This document shows positions 5,503-6,253 of a DNA stretch of 6,253 bases, piece by piece. How positions within the stretch are numbered: position 1 is the first letter of the stretch; every line of letters starts with the position of its first letter. The translations under genes and the position numbers were made by a program. A model generated the notes under the pieces. That model was not told the origin of the DNA, ran no database searches, and saw nothing but the letters and a program-made list of their open reading frames with translations. Source of the DNA: Anaerolineae bacterium (GTDB lineage Bacteria > Chloroflexota > Anaerolineae > B4-G1); contig JAUWOI010000273.1 in assembly GCA_030612185.1 (NCBI GenBank), forward strand, positions 1-6,253, read 5' to 3'.

Positions 5503-5526
5503 CCCGTCACCTTGTCACCTTGTCAC
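5503..5526. repeat. Period-8 tandem repeat overlapping the BMC-H stop codon
   Basis: On the minus strand, GTGACAAG (5526-5519), GTGACAAG (5518-5511) and GTGACGGG (5510-5503) are consecutive 8-nt units. A further related unit, GTGATACG, follows in the heptamer array. The first unit overlaps the BMC-H stop (TGA at 5525-5523), so the array has reached the coding end. Confidence 0.7.
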
Positions 5527-5813
5527 TCTTCGGCGGGCGGGCGACCCAGGGGCAGGGCGCGGTCCACGTCGAGGTGCGGGCGCGGGATGACGTGGATAGC
5601 GACGACCTCGCCCACTCTCTCGGCTCCACGGGCACCGGCTTCGACGGCCGCCTTGACGGCCGCCACGTCACCGCGCACGATGGCGGTCACTTGACCGCCA
5701 CCGGTCTTCTCGTAACTGACCAGTTCAACCTTAGCAGCCTTGACCATGGCGTCGGCTGCCTCGACCATAGCGGGAAAGCTCTTCGTCTCGATCATACCTA
5801 ATGCTTCAGTCAT
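5523..5813 (-). CDS. BMC-H hexameric shell protein
   Basis: This 96-residue single BMC-domain protein is the main facet tile of the shell. It opens [32 protein letters not shown], with Lys25 as the conserved hexamer-edge lysine. The pore loop is EKTGGG with Gly38-Gly40 lining the central pore, followed by [19 protein letters not shown] and the closing [12 protein letters not shown] (69-80). From memory it closely resembles the Haliangium ochraceum BMC-H, including the C-terminal VDRALPLGR segment. A textbook AGGAGG (5824-5819) lies 5 nt before the ATG, the strongest ribosome binding site of the shell genes here, which suits the most abundant component. It lies between the double-stacking trimer gene and the first BMC-P gene. 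Confidence 0.96.
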   Translation of the reverse strand: MTEALGMIETKSFPAMVEAADAMVKAAKVELVSYEKTGGGQVTAIVRGDVAAVKAAVEAGARGAERVGEVVAIHVIPRPHLDVDRALPLGRPPAEE

Positions 5814-5818
5814 AGTAT

Positions 5819-5824
5819 CCTCCT
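5819..5824 (-). promoter_or_regulatory. Strong Shine-Dalgarno sequence of the BMC-H gene
   Basis: A perfect AGGAGG lies 5 nt upstream of the BMC-H ATG. The other shell genes have weaker sites or none, so translation strength may set shell stoichiometry. Confidence 0.8.
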
Positions 5825-5837
5825 GATTTGGGAAACT

Positions 5838-5933
5838 GGTAGGTTGGCAATTAGGAAATTAGGAAATTGGGGGGCCAACTCGCCACGTTTACCTTTCCCA
5901 ATTCCCCAATTCCCCAATTTCCCAATCTACCAA
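5838..5933. repeat. Large imperfect inverted repeat built from period-8 units
   Basis: The left arm (5838-5870) carries ATTAGGAA-like octamers. The right arm (about 5898-5933) carries CCCCAATT-like octamers and is the near reverse complement of the left arm, including the outer GGTAGG / CTACC ends. The loop is about 27 nt (5871-5897). It fills the gap between the end of the double-stacking BMC-T gene (stop at 5936) and the BMC-H ribosome binding site. It could fold as a long transcript hairpin that separates the two genes' mRNA levels. Confidence 0.75.
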
Positions 5934-5935
5934 CA

Positions 5936-6253
5936 CTAATCGCGGCGCTTGGTCTCGACCGTGCGCCCGCTGATCCCTTCAATAGCGGCAACAGCCGCGC
6001 CGTAGCCAGCCATAATATCACGCTCTTCGCCGCCCAGGTAGACGCGCCCAAAACTGCCGAAGGCGCGCACTTCCAGAATGTTGATGTGAGCGGCCTTTTC
6101 CGCCTCGTTGGCCGCCAGCGCGGCGTAGGCTGCCGGCTCTACCTCCAGCACGTACAATGTCTGGCCTGCCAGCAACATGTGGCCGTGGCGCATGCGGTTG
6201 ATAAGTTGCACCTGGTGGGCATCCACGTGGCGAATGATCTGACTAGAGATGAC
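5936..6253 (-). CDS. BMC-T double-stacking shell protein, C-terminal half (5' end outside window)
   Basis: The frame is open to the window edge and gives at least 105 residues. [20 protein letters not shown], then [32 protein letters not shown] and [14 protein letters not shown] form a second BMC domain of the double-layered trimer class, CsoS1D-like and similar from memory to the T2/T3 trimers of the Haliangium ochraceum shell. Those proteins are about 200 residues, so roughly half is missing upstream. A GTG at 6226 exists, but it has no Shine-Dalgarno signal and falls inside the conserved domain, so it is not taken as the start. In this class two trimers stack face to face and their pores open and close, which would gate larger metabolites or cofactors. 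The protein ends in a short charged tail (TVETKRRD). It is the first gene seen of the BMC run. Confidence 0.87.
   Translation of the reverse strand, partial: VISSQIIRHVDAHQVQLINRMRHGHMLLAGQTLYVLEVEPAAYAALAANEAEKAAHINILEVRAFGSFGRVYLGGEERDIMAGYGAAVAAIEGISGRTVETKRRD

Overview
The window holds part of a bacterial microcompartment (BMC) operon on the minus strand, interrupted and bordered by small defence-type genes, several of them broken. The BMC genes are GC-rich. The shell proteins resemble, from memory of the family, the Haliangium ochraceum (HO-type) shell set. That resemblance, together with short-period tandem repeats in the intergenic gaps, suggests a Chloroflexota-like bacterium. This taxonomic guess is an inference; no rRNA or other marker gene is present.

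Layout in the direction of transcription, from high to low coordinates. 6253-5936 is the C-terminal half of a double-stacking tandem-domain shell protein (BMC-T), cut by the window edge. 5813-5523 is a hexameric shell protein (BMC-H). 5444-5133 is a pentameric vertex protein (BMC-P), coupled by a 1-nt overlap to 5133-3667, a CoA-acylating aldehyde dehydrogenase of the PduP/EutE type with an N-terminal encapsulation peptide. A restriction-endonuclease-like gene (PGN_0703-like, PD-(D/E)XK) follows at 3607-2675. The shell genes then resume with a second trimeric shell protein (2536-1946, no cysteines) and two more BMC-P genes (1949-1575 and 1572-1300), packed with a 4-nt overlap and a 2-nt gap.

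Below 1300 lies a toxin-antitoxin module with a near-consensus promoter (1180-1152). Its DUF4258-type toxin gene (1113-808) has a nonsense codon at position 8, and its YgiT-type zinc-finger antitoxin (802-554) is intact. Past the antitoxin is a short relic of a fourth BMC-P gene (526-476), whose last 11 residues are identical to those of the BMC-P ending at 1300 although the codons differ. The toxin-antitoxin module therefore sits between two copies of a BMC-P 3' end. On the plus strand, 2-439 is the damaged C-terminal part of a BglII-like endonuclease that keeps the D/E/Q active-site pattern but carries a frameshift pair.

Taken together, the products could build a shell from hexamers, two trimer types and three vertex proteins around an aldehyde dehydrogenase that converts an aldehyde to acyl-CoA using CoA and NAD+. 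The enzyme that makes the aldehyde, the phosphotransacylase and the alcohol dehydrogenase are not in the window, so the substrate cannot be named. Three of the intergenic gaps in the BMC cluster carry period-7 or period-8 repeats. No tRNA, rRNA, CRISPR array or transposase was seen.
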